Shown here: positions 20,953 through 32,341 of the stretch, one piece after another
Layout of the letters: the number at the start of each line of letters is the position of its first letter
Numbering within the stretch: position 1 is the first letter of the stretch
From: Castanea sativa
Taxonomy: Eukaryota > Streptophyta > Magnoliopsida > Fagales > Fagaceae
DNA length: 64,000 nt
NCBI RefSeq assembly: GCF_040712315.1
Contig: NC_134018.1
Coordinates: 6,923,501-6,987,500 of the forward strand
Direction of reading: 5' to 3'
Notes under the pieces: model-generated
Seen by the model: the letters and a program-made list of their open reading frames with translations, nothing else
What the model was told of the DNA's origin: nothing
Databases searched by the model: none
Position numbers and translations under genes: made by a program

Positions 20953-23900
20953 ATGCTGGCCATGGATGAGCACATGCAGGCGATGAGTATAGACGGAAGA
21001 AGGGTTGTGGCTGAGCCCACTGAAGCATTAGAGGACGTCCCTTTGGACGATAACCAGCCCGAGAAGTCTACCAGAGTTGGGGTGAGCATGGAAGAGGGGG
21101 CAAAGCACGCTTTGATTCGGTTTCTGAAGAAAAACCTCGATGTCTTTGCATGGAGTCATGAGGACATGCCTGGCATCGATCCGAGCGTCATTACCCATAG
21201 CCTGAACGTGTGTCCCTATTCGAAACCAGTGCGTCAGAAGAGAAGAGTTTTTGCTCCCGAGCGAGACAATGCCATTAAGGAAGAGGTGCAGAAGTTGGTC
21301 GCCGCGAAGTTTATCCGAGAAGTTCATTACCCAGACTGGTTGGCGAACGTAGTCTTGGTTAAGAAAGCCAATGGCAAGTGGCGGATGTGCGTGGACTTCA
21401 CTGATCTAAACAAAGCTTGCCCCAAGGATAGCTACCCATTGCCGCGCATTGACCAGTTAGTGGACTCGACGGCAGGTCACAGGATACTTAGCTTCATGGA
21501 CGCTTTCTCAGGGTATAACCAGATTCAGATGAATGAAGCGGATCAGGAGAAGACCTCATTCGTCACGAGCCAAGGGTTGTATTGCTACAAGGTTATGCCC
21601 TTCGGTTTGAAGAACGCGGGGGCGACCTACCAAAGGCTGGTTAACCATATGTTCCGTCCTCAAATCGGGCGAAATGTGGAGGTTTATGTGGACGACATGC
21701 TGGTGAAGAGCCAGGACGAGGATAAACATCTTGACGACCTTCAAGAGACTTTTGATACATTGCGACGGTACCACATGAAATTAAATCCGAGCAAGTGTGC
21801 TTTCGGGGTTTCATCGGGTAAATTCTTGGGGTTTATGGTGTCGCACAGAGGAATTGAGGCGAATCCGGATAAAATCCAGGCGATACTGAACATGGAGCCA
21901 CCGAAAAATATCAAGGAAGTCCAGTCTCTTACTGGACGAGTCGCCGCCCTCAACAGGTTTGTATCGAAAGCTACTGACAAATGTTTACCATTCTTTAAAG
22001 TCCTTAGGAAGGCTTTTGAATGGATGGGCGAGTGTCAGAAGGCCTTCCAAGACTTGAAGACGTATCTAATGACGGCACCACTGTTGAGTCCGTCTGTACC
22101 TGGGGAAGAGTTGTACTTGTACTTGGCAGTGTCCCCACACACAGTTAGCTCAACGTTAGTCAGAGAAGAGGGGAGAGTCCAGAAGCCGGTCTATTACACA
22201 AGCCACGCGATGAGAGGGGCAGAAGGACGACACCCGATGATGGAGAAACTAGCCTTCGCATTAATCACGGTTTCCAGGAAGCTAAGACATTATTTTCAGG
22301 CACACGTCATCAACGTCCTGACAGACCATCCCATAAAAAAGGCGATGAGCAAGTTGGAAGCTGCTGGACGGCTAGTACAGTGGGCCGTTGAGCTCAGCGA
22401 GTTTGATGTCAGGTACCTCTCGAGGAGCACGATAAAGGCGCAGGCGTTGGTAGATTTCATTGCAGAGTTCACCCCCAGTCAGGACGACCTGAACAAGGAC
22501 GAAGGAAATGAAATATGGGTGGTTAATGTAGACGGATCGTCCACAATGTATGCAGGAGGGATTGGAATTGTACTGAAGTCCCCTGAGGGTGACAAGCTGG
22601 AGTATGCGGCCCGTCTGCAGTATCCAACTACCAACAACGAGGCTGAGTACGAGGCTCTACTCAAGGGGTTGGAATTGGCCAAGTCCTTAGGGGCGGAGTC
22701 GTTAACAATCAGAGGAGACTCTCAACTGGTCATTAACCAAGTAAATGGGATGTGTGATGTCAAGAAGGATCGAATGAAGAAGTACCTTAACAGAGTAAAA
22801 CGCCTTGCCCGAAAATTTTCAGCCATAAGTTTTATTCAACTTCCCAGGGAGGAGAATGCGGAAGCAGACGCCTTGGAGAAAGCCGCCTCGGCAGGGGTCA
22901 TAGACGAGTTCGGCGACATCCAGTACATGCCGAGCATAGACATCCCTGACATACAGCAGATAGGAGGAGGAGAGAATTGGATGAGTCCGATAATAATTTA
23001 CCTCAAGGATGGAAGGCTTCCAGAGGACAAGGATGAGGCGAGAAAGTTAAGGGTCAGGTTGGCCAAGTATGTCCTCATTAATGAAGTGTTGTACAAGCGA
23101 GGCTTTTCCCAACCCTACTTAAGGTGCTTGGCCCCTGACGAGTCAAACTATGTTCTAAGGGAAGTTCATGAAGGATCGTGTGGAAATCATTCAGGGGCAA
23201 GGTCCCTTGTCCATAAGGTCATCCGTGCCGGCTACTACTGGCCAACAATGCAGGTAGACGCTAAAGCCTATGTCAAGGTGTGTGACCAATGCCAGCGTTA
23301 TAGCAATGTGCCTAGACAGCCGTCAGAATACCAGACCCCAATGACGGCCCCATGGCCCTTCGCACAGTGGGGCCTGGATATCCTGGGTCCTTTCCCCGTA
23401 GGAATCCGGCAGATGAAGTTTTTGGTGGTAGGAATAGATTACTTTACCAAGTGGGTAGAAGCCGAGCCTCTTGCAACAATCACTCAGCAGAACGTGAAGA
23501 ATTTTGTATGGAAGAATATCCTATGCAGGTTCGGAGTACCCAGGGTATTAGTATATGACAACGGACGTCAATTTGACAACGCACCCTTCATGGACTTTTG
23601 CAATCATTTTGGGATCAAGAATCACTATTCTTCAGCCTCCCATCCACAGGCAAATGGGCAAGCAGAAGTAGCAAACCGATCCCTGCTGAAAATCATCAAG
23701 ACTCGGCTTGAAGGGGCAAAAGGGATATGGCCAGACGAGCTGCTAGGTGTTCTTTGGGCCTATAGGACGACTGCACGAACTCTGACAGGAGAGACCCCTT
23801 TTAAACTAGCCTATGGGAGTGAGGCTGTTATACCAGCGGAGGTCCATATGGCAAGTTACCGAGTGATGAAGTACCAGGAGAAAGACAACGGGGAACAACT

Positions 23901-24213
23901 TCGCCTTGACCTTGATCTTATTGATGAGGTAAGAATGAATGCGGAGCAAAGGGCGGCAAGGTACAAAAATCTCATGGCCAGACAGCATGATACCATGGTA
24001 AAACCCAAACGGTTCAGTGTCGGGAACCTTGTCCTCAAAAGGGTCTCCTTGGCGACCAGGAACCCAGCTCATGGAAAACTGGGACCCAATTGGGAAGGAC
24101 CCTACAGGGTAATCAACTGCAAAAGGCAGGGGTCCTACTACCTGGAAGCCCTGGACGGGCGAAAGTTAGAGCATCCTTGGAACGTGGAACATCTGCGAAG
24201 GTACTATCAGTGA
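20953..24213 (+). CDS. pol: Pol polyprotein of the Tat element (RT, RNase H, archaeal RNase H, integrase)
   Basis: An open frame of 1,086 codons. The reverse transcriptase has CVDFTDLNKACPKDSYPLPR and the catalytic YVDD at residues 245-248. The native RNase H follows (about 390-490). A second, archaeal-type RNase H starts near residue 525 (VNVDGSSTMYAGGIGIVLKS; NNEAEYEALLKGLE). The integrase has an HHCC zinc site from about residue 739 (HEGSCGNHSGARSL; CDQCQRY) and a D809, D869, E905 triad with the exact D-x35-E spacing. The C-terminus has the usual LGPNWEGPYRV block. No catalytic residue is obviously lost. The first ATG here is probably internal, since the frame continues upstream through TAG 20908 into gag. 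Confidence 0.96.
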   Translation: MLAMDEHMQAMSIDGRRVVAEPTEALEDVPLDDNQPEKSTRVGVSMEEGAKHALIRFLKKNLDVFAWSHEDMPGIDPSVITHSLNVCPYSKPVRQKRRVFAPERDNAIKEEVQKLVAAKFIREVHYPDWLANVVLVKKANGKWRMCVDFTDLNKACPKDSYPLPRIDQLVDSTAGHRILSFMDAFSGYNQIQMNEADQEKTSFVTSQGLYCYKVMPFGLKNAGATYQRLVNHMFRPQIGRNVEVYVDDMLVKSQDEDKHLDDLQETFDTLRRYHMKLNPSKCAFGVSSGKFLGFMVSHRGIEANPDKIQAILNMEPPKNIKEVQSLTGRVAALNRFVSKATDKCLPFFKVLRKAFEWMGECQKAFQDLKTYLMTAPLLSPSVPGEELYLYLAVSPHTVSSTLVREEGRVQKPVYYTSHAMRGAEGRHPMMEKLAFALITVSRKLRHYFQAHVINVLTDHPIKKAMSKLEAAGRLVQWAVELSEFDVRYLSRSTIKAQALVDFIAEFTPSQDDLNKDEGNEIWVVNVDGSSTMYAGGIGIVLKSPEGDKLEYAARLQYPTTNNEAEYEALLKGLELAKSLGAESLTIRGDSQLVINQVNGMCDVKKDRMKKYLNRVKRLARKFSAISFIQLPREENAEADALEKAASAGVIDEFGDIQYMPSIDIPDIQQIGGGENWMSPIIIYLKDGRLPEDKDEARKLRVRLAKYVLINEVLYKRGFSQPYLRCLAPDESNYVLREVHEGSCGNHSGARSLVHKVIRAGYYWPTMQVDAKAYVKVCDQCQRYSNVPRQPSEYQTPMTAPWPFAQWGLDILGPFPVGIRQMKFLVVGIDYFTKWVEAEPLATITQQNVKNFVWKNILCRFGVPRVLVYDNGRQFDNAPFMDFCNHFGIKNHYSSASHPQANGQAEVANRSLLKIIKTRLEGAKGIWPDELLGVLWAYRTTARTLTGETPFKLAYGSEAVIPAEVHMASYRVMKYQEKDNGEQLRLDLDLIDEVRMNAEQRAARYKNLMARQHDTMVKPKRFSVGNLVLKRVSLATRNPAHGKLGPNWEGPYRVINCKRQGSYYLEALDGRKLEHPWNVEHLRRYYQ

Positions 24214-25215
24214 TGAGCATGGACGAGGGAAGTCAATGGCAAAATTACAATTGTGATTTGCGTGTTTGTTTATATTTACTTTTGCTTATACTACTGTTAT
24301 GGTGTGTTATGAATAAAAGTGCACTAGTTCTTAAACTTTTGCACTACTTACAAACTAGCTTATGAAAGACGATGCTATGTACTTGAGTATTTTAATAAGG
24401 CACTAGCTTGTAAGCATGTGCCAAGTTTGTGAACAATGTTCATGTAATAATATGGTTTGGATTTCTTATGTATTTGAATTCCAGTTTCCCTAATAATACC
24501 CACGGACGAGGCAAAAGTCTTAGACAAGTAAAATCTCCGGACGAAGACAAACTCGTCTAAGATTTCCTTTAAACGAGGATAAAGCAAAGAAAAAATGTCA
24601 AGGCATGCTCGTCCAAGCTTTCCTTAGAAAAGAATGAGGATAAAGCAAAGAAAGAATGCTAAGGCATGCTCGTCCAAGCTTTCCTTAGAAAAGAATGAGG
24701 ATAAAGCAAAGAAAAAATGCTAAGGCATGCTCGTCCACGCTTTCCTTAGCCAAAGCCCACTCGTCTAAGAAGGAAAGTAGGCATTAACGCATGACATCCC
24801 AACGACGAGCATATGGTCAAGACGATTACAAACTCGAAAATACGAGTAATAATAGCCTAAAGGGCAGGCAAAATGATCATCATCGTCCTAAGCGAGTCGT
24901 CCGTGAGGGAATTGTGTAAACGATCACCTAACACTTGGGAATATTGCTTAAAAGGCAATGGAATAAAACATAAAAATGCATAAACTCGTCCATGGAACAA
25001 CAATAATAATCGAAAATAAATATTCATTAAACGTTAAAGGGTGGACGACCATCGTCCAAAAACCCTTCAGAAATAAACCTTGAAAGGCAATTGTTTATAA
25101 ACTCGCCAAAAGTACTCCAGACGAGATAAATGTATTATACATTTAAAAAAAAAAAAAAAGAGACAAGAGCAAAACACTTGGACAAATAGTAATAAAATCT
25201 TTCAACAACAAAGGG
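24214..25215. other. Spacer between pol and the antisense gene of the Tat element
   Basis: About 1 kb without a plus-strand gene. It contains the 61 bp tandem repeats and many GACGAG/CTCGTC motifs. Long 3' spacers like this are characteristic of the Tat lineage. Confidence 0.8.
24575..24757. repeat. Three tandem copies of a 61 bp repeat
   Basis: Units start at 24575, 24636 and 24697. Each has gaggataaagcaaagaaa, aaggcatgctcgtcca and gctttccttag. The copies are almost identical, so amplification is recent. Tandem repeats near the 3' end are common in Tat elements. Confidence 0.93.
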
Positions 25216-25217
25216 CA

Positions 25218-27418
25218 TCAGGCATCAGGGTCGTCTTGAGCAGGCTTGGTTGAGGCGTCGTCTTCAACATTGACGTCTTCAGAGCTAGTCTGAAGAAATG
25301 AACTGGAAGCACCTCCTAGTTGAAGGACGATGGGGCTGAAATCAACTTCTGGAAACTTTTCTTTCGCCTCCATGCGAAAATCCTCAAATCCAGCTGCATA
25401 GTTGGCGTCTAGAAGGTCGGTGAATGGCTTCGAAGCCTTGAATTCGTCCACAGCTTCATCCTTCACCCTCACAAGGGAGTTGCTTAGCTCGTCGATTTTC
25501 CTTTGAAAGTGGTCAAGACGAGAGTCTTTCTCCACTATGTCGGCCTTCAGCTCCTCGACGAGGTTAAGCAAACCCTTGGCCTCGTCCTTAGCCTTGGCAG
25601 CCGTCTCAGCCTAACCCTTGCAATCGTCCTTGACCTCCTGGATCCTCATCTCCAACAGTAGCCTCGTCCTGTCCAGCTCAGTAGCCTGCCTGGACGCAGC
25701 TATAAACTTGGACATGGCCTGCACAAGCAAATAAAAGTTTTCGTATTAAGCAAAGTCAACAAGCATAAAAGCAAAACTAATGACGAGAATAAATACATAT
25801 CACTTACCTTGAAAAGATCGTGGACACCTGAGTGTTCAAAATCTTTCAAGGACATGTTATAGCATGCAACCACGTCCTCGTCAGACACTGCTTGTTGAAA
25901 CCTCTCCCAAGCCAAACCCTCACTCTCAAGAAGGTTAGGCACGACGTCAACGGGAGGCTGGGACGAGGCAGGAACATTGGTTTTGGACGGAGGAGGATGA
26001 ACAGGCTCAAACGACTCCACATCGACGATCTGGACGGACGGTGATTGAGGAGGAAGAACAGGGATAGCGGGAGAGACGACCCTAGTCTTGGACGACTTCC
26101 TGTGGTTGGCTCTTCGGCTGGGGAGGTTTTCAAGGTTGGTAGCCTTTGACAGGCTTCTCTTATCACCAGCAGCAGGACGAGCCCTTGTCTCGGAGTCTTG
26201 CTTAGCACGCTCGTCCGCGACTCCCTTGCCCTTGTTTTCCTTCATAGTAGCCATCCCTAAAACAAATAACAATAATAACAAGTATGGGTGAATAAGTTAA
26301 CAAATCTGTCTAAGACGACAAAAATAAGAAAATAATAAAAAAGAGGAAATTCAAGACGAGAACTCACGTCGACGAACTGTGATTTCGTGGGCTAGTGTTT
26401 CCGGAGAGGGCTCTGGGCCAAGTCCCCAAGTCGCAAGACGCTGCAGGGTGACCAAAGAGTGGAAGTCCCTCTCTGGGTAAAGACGAGCCTTCTGAACACG
26501 TCCTAGATAGAACTTGTTCAACGAGGGCCTTCTAACACCTGCAATAAAGACGAGGAGTTTAACATAGAAAGATGTATAATAAAAGTAATGTTACGGTAGT
26601 GGTAAGCATACCTTCAGGACGAAGGTTCCCTATGTCTCCTGTATAGGGGGAAACGAATCCCTGCTCAACTCAATAGGGCGTCCTGCCCAAAAACCGGAGA
26701 CGAAGAAGAACTCCGTCTTCCAGCTCCTATTTGAAGTAACCAAGGATTTAATAATCCTACAATCTTTTCTCCTGGCTGTGAACTGATAGAAGCCACGAGA
26801 TTGACTAATTTCAGAGGGTTTATAGCAAAAAAGGAATTCGTCCACAGTAAGAGGACAATCCCCTTCAAAAACCTCTCTCCACAAAACTTGCATAGAAACG
26901 ACTAGTCTCCATGCATTAGGATTTAGCTGACACAAACCTAAACCTAACCTACTAAGTAACTCCCTGGCAAAAGCATTAAGAGGTAGCCTAAGACCCCCTA
27001 GAAGATAGGCTTCATAAACCCTAATGCCAAAGTGAGGTTGGCAACACCACTCACCACGGACGGCTAATCTAGGATTTAGCTCGTCTGGGATTTGGTACCA
27101 GCTTATAAGGGACGCTAACTTTCTCTCGTTCGTCTTGGCCGGAACCCCTACAGCGCAGCTGTATACAGTCTCAACCTCGTCCATTCTAGTGGGCAACGGC
27201 GCGCTAGAGGGACCAGCCCCAGACCCAGACCCTACCCTCGTCCTAAGTTCTTCCTGGAAAACTTCTAAGGGAACCCCAGGAACCCCAGAAACATACTCGT
27301 CTGTGGTATTACCACTGCTCCTACTGTCACTACTGGAACCACTATAGCTAGTTGTGTTACGATATTCATCTATCTCCCTATCAACACTATTGCTAGACGA
27401 AGAGAAACTTTCGGACAT
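25218..27418 (-). pseudogene. Antisense multi-exon gene carried by the Tat element (putative gypsy-type transposon domain)
   Basis: The minus strand holds four blocks joined by GT-AG introns: 27418-26612, 26538-26368, 26256-25808 and 25718-25218. The first starts MSESFSSSSNSVDREI and carries a conserved block (RGEWCCQPHFGIRVYEAYLL; YKPSEISQSRGFYQFTAR) that I recognise as the plant 'putative gypsy-type transposon' domain. The second reads RRPSLNKFYLGRVQKARLYP. The third is basic and proline-rich (MATMKENKGKGVADERAK). The fourth is coiled-coil-like (LVEELKADIVEKDSRLDHFQ). Intron phases agree across three junctions. One base is missing near 26635 and TAG occurs at 25611-25613, so this copy is broken. 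Intact length would be about 640 residues. Function is unknown; related antisense genes occur in other Tat elements. Confidence 0.85.
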
Positions 27419-27800
27419 TTTGGAAATATAAGGGAAACCTAAAGACAAGCGTAGAGAAAATACCTGACTCTAGACGAAAGAAACTAGGGACGCTGGAATA
27501 CTCCTAGACGAGGCAATGGACGAGAGATGTCAAACGAGAGAATTTGGAAAATGGAGAGGGTAGGGGAGGAAATCCACTATTTATAGGTGTTGAAAAGTAA
27601 AACCCAGAACGAAATGACCAATCAGGAAGAACCACGTGGCAACCTCCTCGAAAACCCAAATCGACGCAACGGTTAACCTAGGTAAATAATGACACGTGAC
27701 ATAGTCTGGGGCCTTTGGAGCCTCGTCCTTTACTTTGAAACACGTGGAATAATACGTTGAAACGAGTCCAGAAACCAAAGAGCTTTGGACGACCTTAGAA

Positions 27801-27811
27801 CAGGGGGCAAC
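27801..27811 (+). other. Polypurine tract of the Tat element
   Basis: CAGGGGGCAAC directly precedes the 3' LTR. This purine-rich run would prime plus-strand DNA synthesis. Confidence 0.7.
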
Positions 27812-28477
27812 TGATAGGGAACTGATTTAGCCTATCCTTGTCTCATCCATACAGGTCGTCCATGACCCACCTACCACTGTAAACACCCTCAGAAACTTGC
27901 CTACAATTACCTCGTCCAAGGAAGAAGAGTTCTGGACGAGGTAAGCACCACTAGAGTGATGCACTCGTCCAGAGTGCCAACAGCCTCGTCCTGAAGGAGT
28001 GACTGTTAGACGAGGCAGCCTATGCGCGCGTACCAAAGCACACCCAACTAAGGAACTCCAGGACGAGGGTATCGTACTTAGGAAAATCTTCGAATAAGAT
28101 GTGATAATCCCTTATCCCACGCATAACCCGCCAGGTATCCGTTGTGAAACAAGAGCATAACTCCCAAACGGTTATGCAAGTTACGTTTGATTTCTACCTC
28201 TCCTTGGATCCAGGAGAAGCTCCAATTTTGATAACCGCCTATAAGAACACTATATAAAGGCTGTTTCAGACAAGACCAAGGTATGTTCATTTTCCACTCC
28301 AAAAAAGTTGGAACTCAGATAACGTAGAGAGAAAAACTAACTTTGCCATCGGAGGATTTTTGGCCGGCAGCTCCGGTCGCCTTTGATTTGCTTTTCTTTC
28401 TTTTTCAGGCCGCAGAGAGAACCAGTGGTCCTTTGAAGTCCGAAACATCCAGCCTACTGATCTTCTTGGCATCATCA
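27812..28477 (+). repeat. 3' LTR of the Tat element
   Basis: 666 bp, about 98% identical to the 5' LTR by eye. The one indel is an extra C at cataacccgccagg (28127). The TATA box is conserved at 28251-28260. Confidence 0.95.
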
Positions 28478-29394
28478 GAACATATATTCTCAAGATGGAA
28501 TTCATAGTCTCTTAACGGAGATACAAAATATTCCATTGAGATAAATTTAATGGGTTTGGTTATTTAGAGTGTTAGGCCTAACCACTTTAGTAAAGTATAT
28601 ATTTATGAAATCAAATTTCTTTATTATATGATGAATAACATAAAGGATTAAATCGGGCACTTAAGGAGTAAGATGTAGTAATTTACAAAGTGACAGTCTA
28701 CATTCATGACTTTGTATTACTACGAATATTTTATGAAGAGGTTGCATGTATAATAAAATCTTGGGATATAATTTATAAATAAGGCCTAGAGTACAACTAT
28801 ATTTTTATAGTGGTATTAAATATAGTTAATGGTAACTTTGGACTTGTCAAGAGTTGATAGAAAAGCCCAAAGCCCATTGGAGTTAGTGTCTTATTGGTCC
28901 CTTTTGGTCCCACTCCAAGTTACACACTAAAGCCCAATTGGAAATGCCCAAAAGGCTAGCCCAGTTAAATACTCAGTTAGATACAAAGGAAGAAACATAC
29001 AGATTTTCATATGGGTAAGAGAGACTATTATGAAATAGTGTGTATGAGTGAGAGAAAGTTATTTTTCTCTTATTTTCCCTTAAACTGATTGAAAGACCAC
29101 ACTTCTTGAGCGTTAGTGGAATTGGAGTGAAGATTAAAAGTGTTCCCAAGTGCTTCCGATTTTTGTTTTGAATTTTACCACTTCAAGGTACGTTCTCTTG
29201 TTCTTAAATTCTGAATTTTACATAGTGTATGTTATCAATTGCGAATGAAGTAGATCCGTTAATTTTCCACTGCATATGTTTTGAATGAGATACAAACCAT
29301 GTTTTGCCAACAATTGGATTGTGAAAAAAAAGTGTAGGGGAATTTTGATATTAAAATTATTAATAAATACATTAATGAAACAATATTTTTTTTT

Positions 29395-29612
29395 AAAATT
29401 TTATTGATAAATAGATTTTCAATTTTCGAACCTATGGCGTATATTTCATGATTATTACCTTTTTATCATGAATTCAAGATATCAATTGATATTTGGTGTA
29501 GACGGTTTTAGACCCATAACTCTTATTTGATAGCAAAAGACTTTACGAGTTTTTTTTTTTTTTTTTGGTAATGGAAAAAAGCCTTTACTAAGTGATTGAA
29601 CTAACTAAAACC
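29395..29612 (-). mobile_element. Second, decayed Au-like SINE
   Basis: On the minus strand GTTTTAGTTAGTTCAATCAC, then an A run, then CTCGTAAAGTCTTTTGCTAT, CCGTCTACACC and CGCCATAGGTTCGAA follow the same order as the SINE at 3136-3316. The head is split by an internal T-run and box B is eroded. No target-site duplication was found. Confidence 0.6.
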
Positions 29613-30612
29613 CACAGCATATCGTGTCAAGTAGGTATCTTCTCTCTACCATAAATAATAGTTAAATTCTCATTAATTATGATTAAGACAGTTCTTCTCA
29701 ATAATAATAAAAAAAGATAGTCCACAAGAAATTTGAAATTCTATCCCAACTATAGTTCACTTTTCTCAAAACTCTATTAGATAAGTTTCAAGAAATTTAA
29801 AAATCTATTTCGACTAATAAAATTCCATTTAAAAAAATTCCCAATTTTACGAATTTTTTTTAATTATTGTGATCATCTGTCATAATTCATTTTATTTAAA
29901 TATAACAAAATGTACACATTGCATACCATTCATAGGCCAGATAGCTCAATACATCTTTATCCATAGATAGTTTAATCTAAATAAAACTCTATTAAAATTT
30001 CATGATTCTGACTAAGGTTTTTGATAATATTTTAAAAATATTCATATTTATATTTTATATAATTTTTAGTTAATCCGTGCATAGCAGAACTATCATATAA
30101 ATTTCTACATATTTCATCCCTATTTAATTTTCATACCGCTTATTTTATAAATAAAAATAGCACTTTTGCACTTTTTTTTTTTGAAGAAATCTTACTCTCA
30201 ACTGTGAGATTTTTATTTTTTATTTGGTTATAATAATATTCAACTATGAGATTTTTGATGAGGAGATGAGAGTTAGTAAAATATGGTATGTGTATAATAC
30301 GATAAATATGCAAACGTGTATAGATCAATACCTTTCAAGAAAAGTATATTTAAAAAATTTGACAGAAAAATACAAAAATGGAGAAATAAAGGTACATGTG
30401 TGGTACGTGTATAATACATTTATCATTTGAAAATTCACCACGAAAATTACAGAAACATTTATTATATATATATATATATATTTTGTAAATAAACATAATA
30501 AATAATCTTTGTATTGACTATTAAGTTTGATAAAAGATTCCTAATAATTTAATTTGAAATAATTTATTTACTTAATAAAGAAAAAATTTTCAATAGTAAG
30601 AAATATTTTGTA

Positions 30613-30656
<44 letters not shown>

Positions 30657-31053
30657 GATTTAATAGAATGTAATATTAAGGTTTGACAGCTTTTGTGTGT
30701 AAATTATTTGACTTTTACAATATAATAATGAAAAGTTTGATGGCTAAGCTATAGCCTATTAGTTCCAGACTTCTAGTCGAGTTTTGACAGCTTTATCGTT
30801 AGGAAAATGATAACGGATACTTAGGATAATGATTATTATTATTATTATTGTTATTTTTTTTTATACAAGATAGAAATTTTAATTTTAGTGTCTGCTTGAC
30901 ATGATTAATTTCGTCAATTTATTTTACTATTTAGCTTATTCTTGGTACTATTCAGCTAACTTTTACTTTTATCTACCGTACTTTCAACAAAAAGTTTTCA
31001 GTTTTAACAAAATAAATGAATCCAAACAGACCATATATATATAGCTCTTGCCC
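29613..31053. other. AT-rich intergenic DNA
   Basis: No gene recognised. It contains TA microsatellites at 30460-30481 and 30615-30657. A possible short MITE lies at 30892-31034, with ends gtctgcttgacatgatt and gaatccaaacagacc that are loosely inverted. Confidence 0.5.
30615..30657. repeat. (TA)n microsatellite
   Basis: Alternating TA run with one G interruption. Confidence 0.9.
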
Positions 31054-31728
31054 CTCTCACACAGGGACGGAGCTATTGTTGGACTTGGGGCAGTCACCCA
31101 GATTTTCAAAAAAAAAAATTTAGAATATATATAATATATTATTTTTAGCAATTTGTTTCAATAAAATTGCATTTTGTCCCCTTAACAATGTTATTGATAT
31201 TTTTAAAAGCTATATATATATAAATAAATAAAAAAAAAAGCCCAGCAACAAAAATTAAGCCTAGACAACTCCCCAAAACAAACACAAGCAAAAAAAAAAA
31301 AAAAAAAAAATCAAAGCCGATTCTAATTAGATATCTACCTAGGCTAGGAGTGGGAAACACCCCAGTTACCTCACACATATAATAAAAGGAATAAAAGGAA
31401 AAAAAAGAAGGGGATTTCTAAGCAATTCAAAAAAAAAGAAAAAAAAAAAAAAACCTAACTAACTTACGGCTGAACACAAAGGAGAGGAATTCGGCAGCCA
31501 ACAGCAGAAGCAAAGGTATCCTCTCATGTCTCATCTCTTATTGAATCCTTGTTTGGGATGATTTAATTTTTGTAATGTGTTGACTGTTGACACTTGATAT
31601 TGTTGTGGCTTGTAAAGAAAACTTAAAAGAGAACACAGAGCAACTAAGCGCAGGGACTAGAGAGTAGAGAGGGAGTCAGCAGTCAGGGACGCTGGGCCTG
31701 CCTGAGAGTTGGGACGGACAGACTTTAA

Positions 31729-32341
31729 GGGTCTGTTCGGTTGGAGGAGTGGAAAAGTGGGAGGATGGAAAATTGTGAGAGAATGGAAAAGTGGAAAGGT
31801 GGAAAATATTTAGTTTTCTCTCTTATGTGTTCAGTTGGAGGGGTGGAAAAGTGGAAGGATGGAAAATGTAATTTATATAAATTGATTATTATACCCTTAT
31901 TACATGTAAGATGTTGAAAAAAAAAAACGTTCAGATGTTGGAAAAAAAAAAACTTTTAGACAGTAACGTTGAAAAAAAAAAGAAAAGAAAAAAAAAAGTT
32001 CTCAGTAATGTTGAAAAAAAAAAAAAAAAAAGAACGTTCAGATAGTAACGTTGAAAAGAAAAGAAAAGAAAAAAAAAGAACGTTCTCAATAACGTTGAAA
32101 AAAAAAGAAAAGGAACACGTCAGGTGGGATGAGGGCTTTTTAGTAAAAGCCCTCATCCCAATGTTTTCTTCCACCATTTTCCTCCCAATTTGGGAGGAAA
32201 ATTTTTGTGGGCCCGGGAGGAAAATTTTCCTCCCGATTTTCCATCCTCTCTTTCTTTTCTCTCCAAACGAACAGTGAAAAATGCCTATTTTCCTCCCTTA
32301 GTTTTCCATCCTCCCTATTTTCACTCCAAACGGATGGGGCC
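31729..32341. mobile_element. Harbinger-like MITE nested in the hAT element
   Basis: The 613 bp element starts GGGTCTGTTCGGTTGGAG and ends with the near-complement CTCCAAACGGATGGGGCC. TAA is duplicated at 31726-31728 and 32342-32344, as for Tourist/Harbinger MITEs. The interior carries tandem A-rich units separated by acgttcagatagtaacgttg-like spacers (31910-32110). A relative is at 60413-61083. Confidence 0.85.

Larger units (their letters stand above)
18280..28477 (+). mobile_element. Tat-type Ty3/gypsy retrotransposon, full length, 10.2 kb
   Basis: Two near-identical LTRs (18280-18944 and 27812-28477) bracket a primer-binding site, gag, protease, RT, RNase H, a second archaeal-type RNase H, integrase, a 3.6 kb 3' region with an antisense gene, and a polypurine tract. 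The 5-mer GAACA flanks it (18275-18279, 28478-28482). The second RNase H before the integrase and the long 3' region with extra genes mark the Tat lineage. By eye the LTRs differ at about 13 positions plus one indel in 665 bases (about 2%), so insertion is recent. Gag and protease carry stops, but pol is open over 1,086 codons, so the element probably cannot move on its own. Confidence 0.96.
17715..29312 (+). mobile_element. Copia-like solo LTR (~1.4 kb) split by a nested Ty3 element
   Basis: The outer element starts TGTTAGGATGTGTGCCC at 17715 and ends GTTTTGCCAACA at 29312. The exact 5-mer ATTGG lies outside both ends (17710-17714, 29313-29317). Removing the nested Ty3 element and one copy of its GAACA duplication leaves about 1,395 bp (17715-18279 plus 28483-29312), a single LTR with no internal domain. 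It therefore arose by recombination between two LTRs before the Ty3 element jumped in. Assignment to copia is by resemblance of the ends and length and is less certain than the boundaries. Confidence 0.9.

Noticed and set aside
21028..24072. Several minus-strand open frames opposite pol
   Set aside because: They are shadows of the pol frame; none has its own motif.
31969..32277. Lysine-rich open frame in the hAT element
   Set aside because: It is created by A-rich tandem units of the nested MITE, with no domain.
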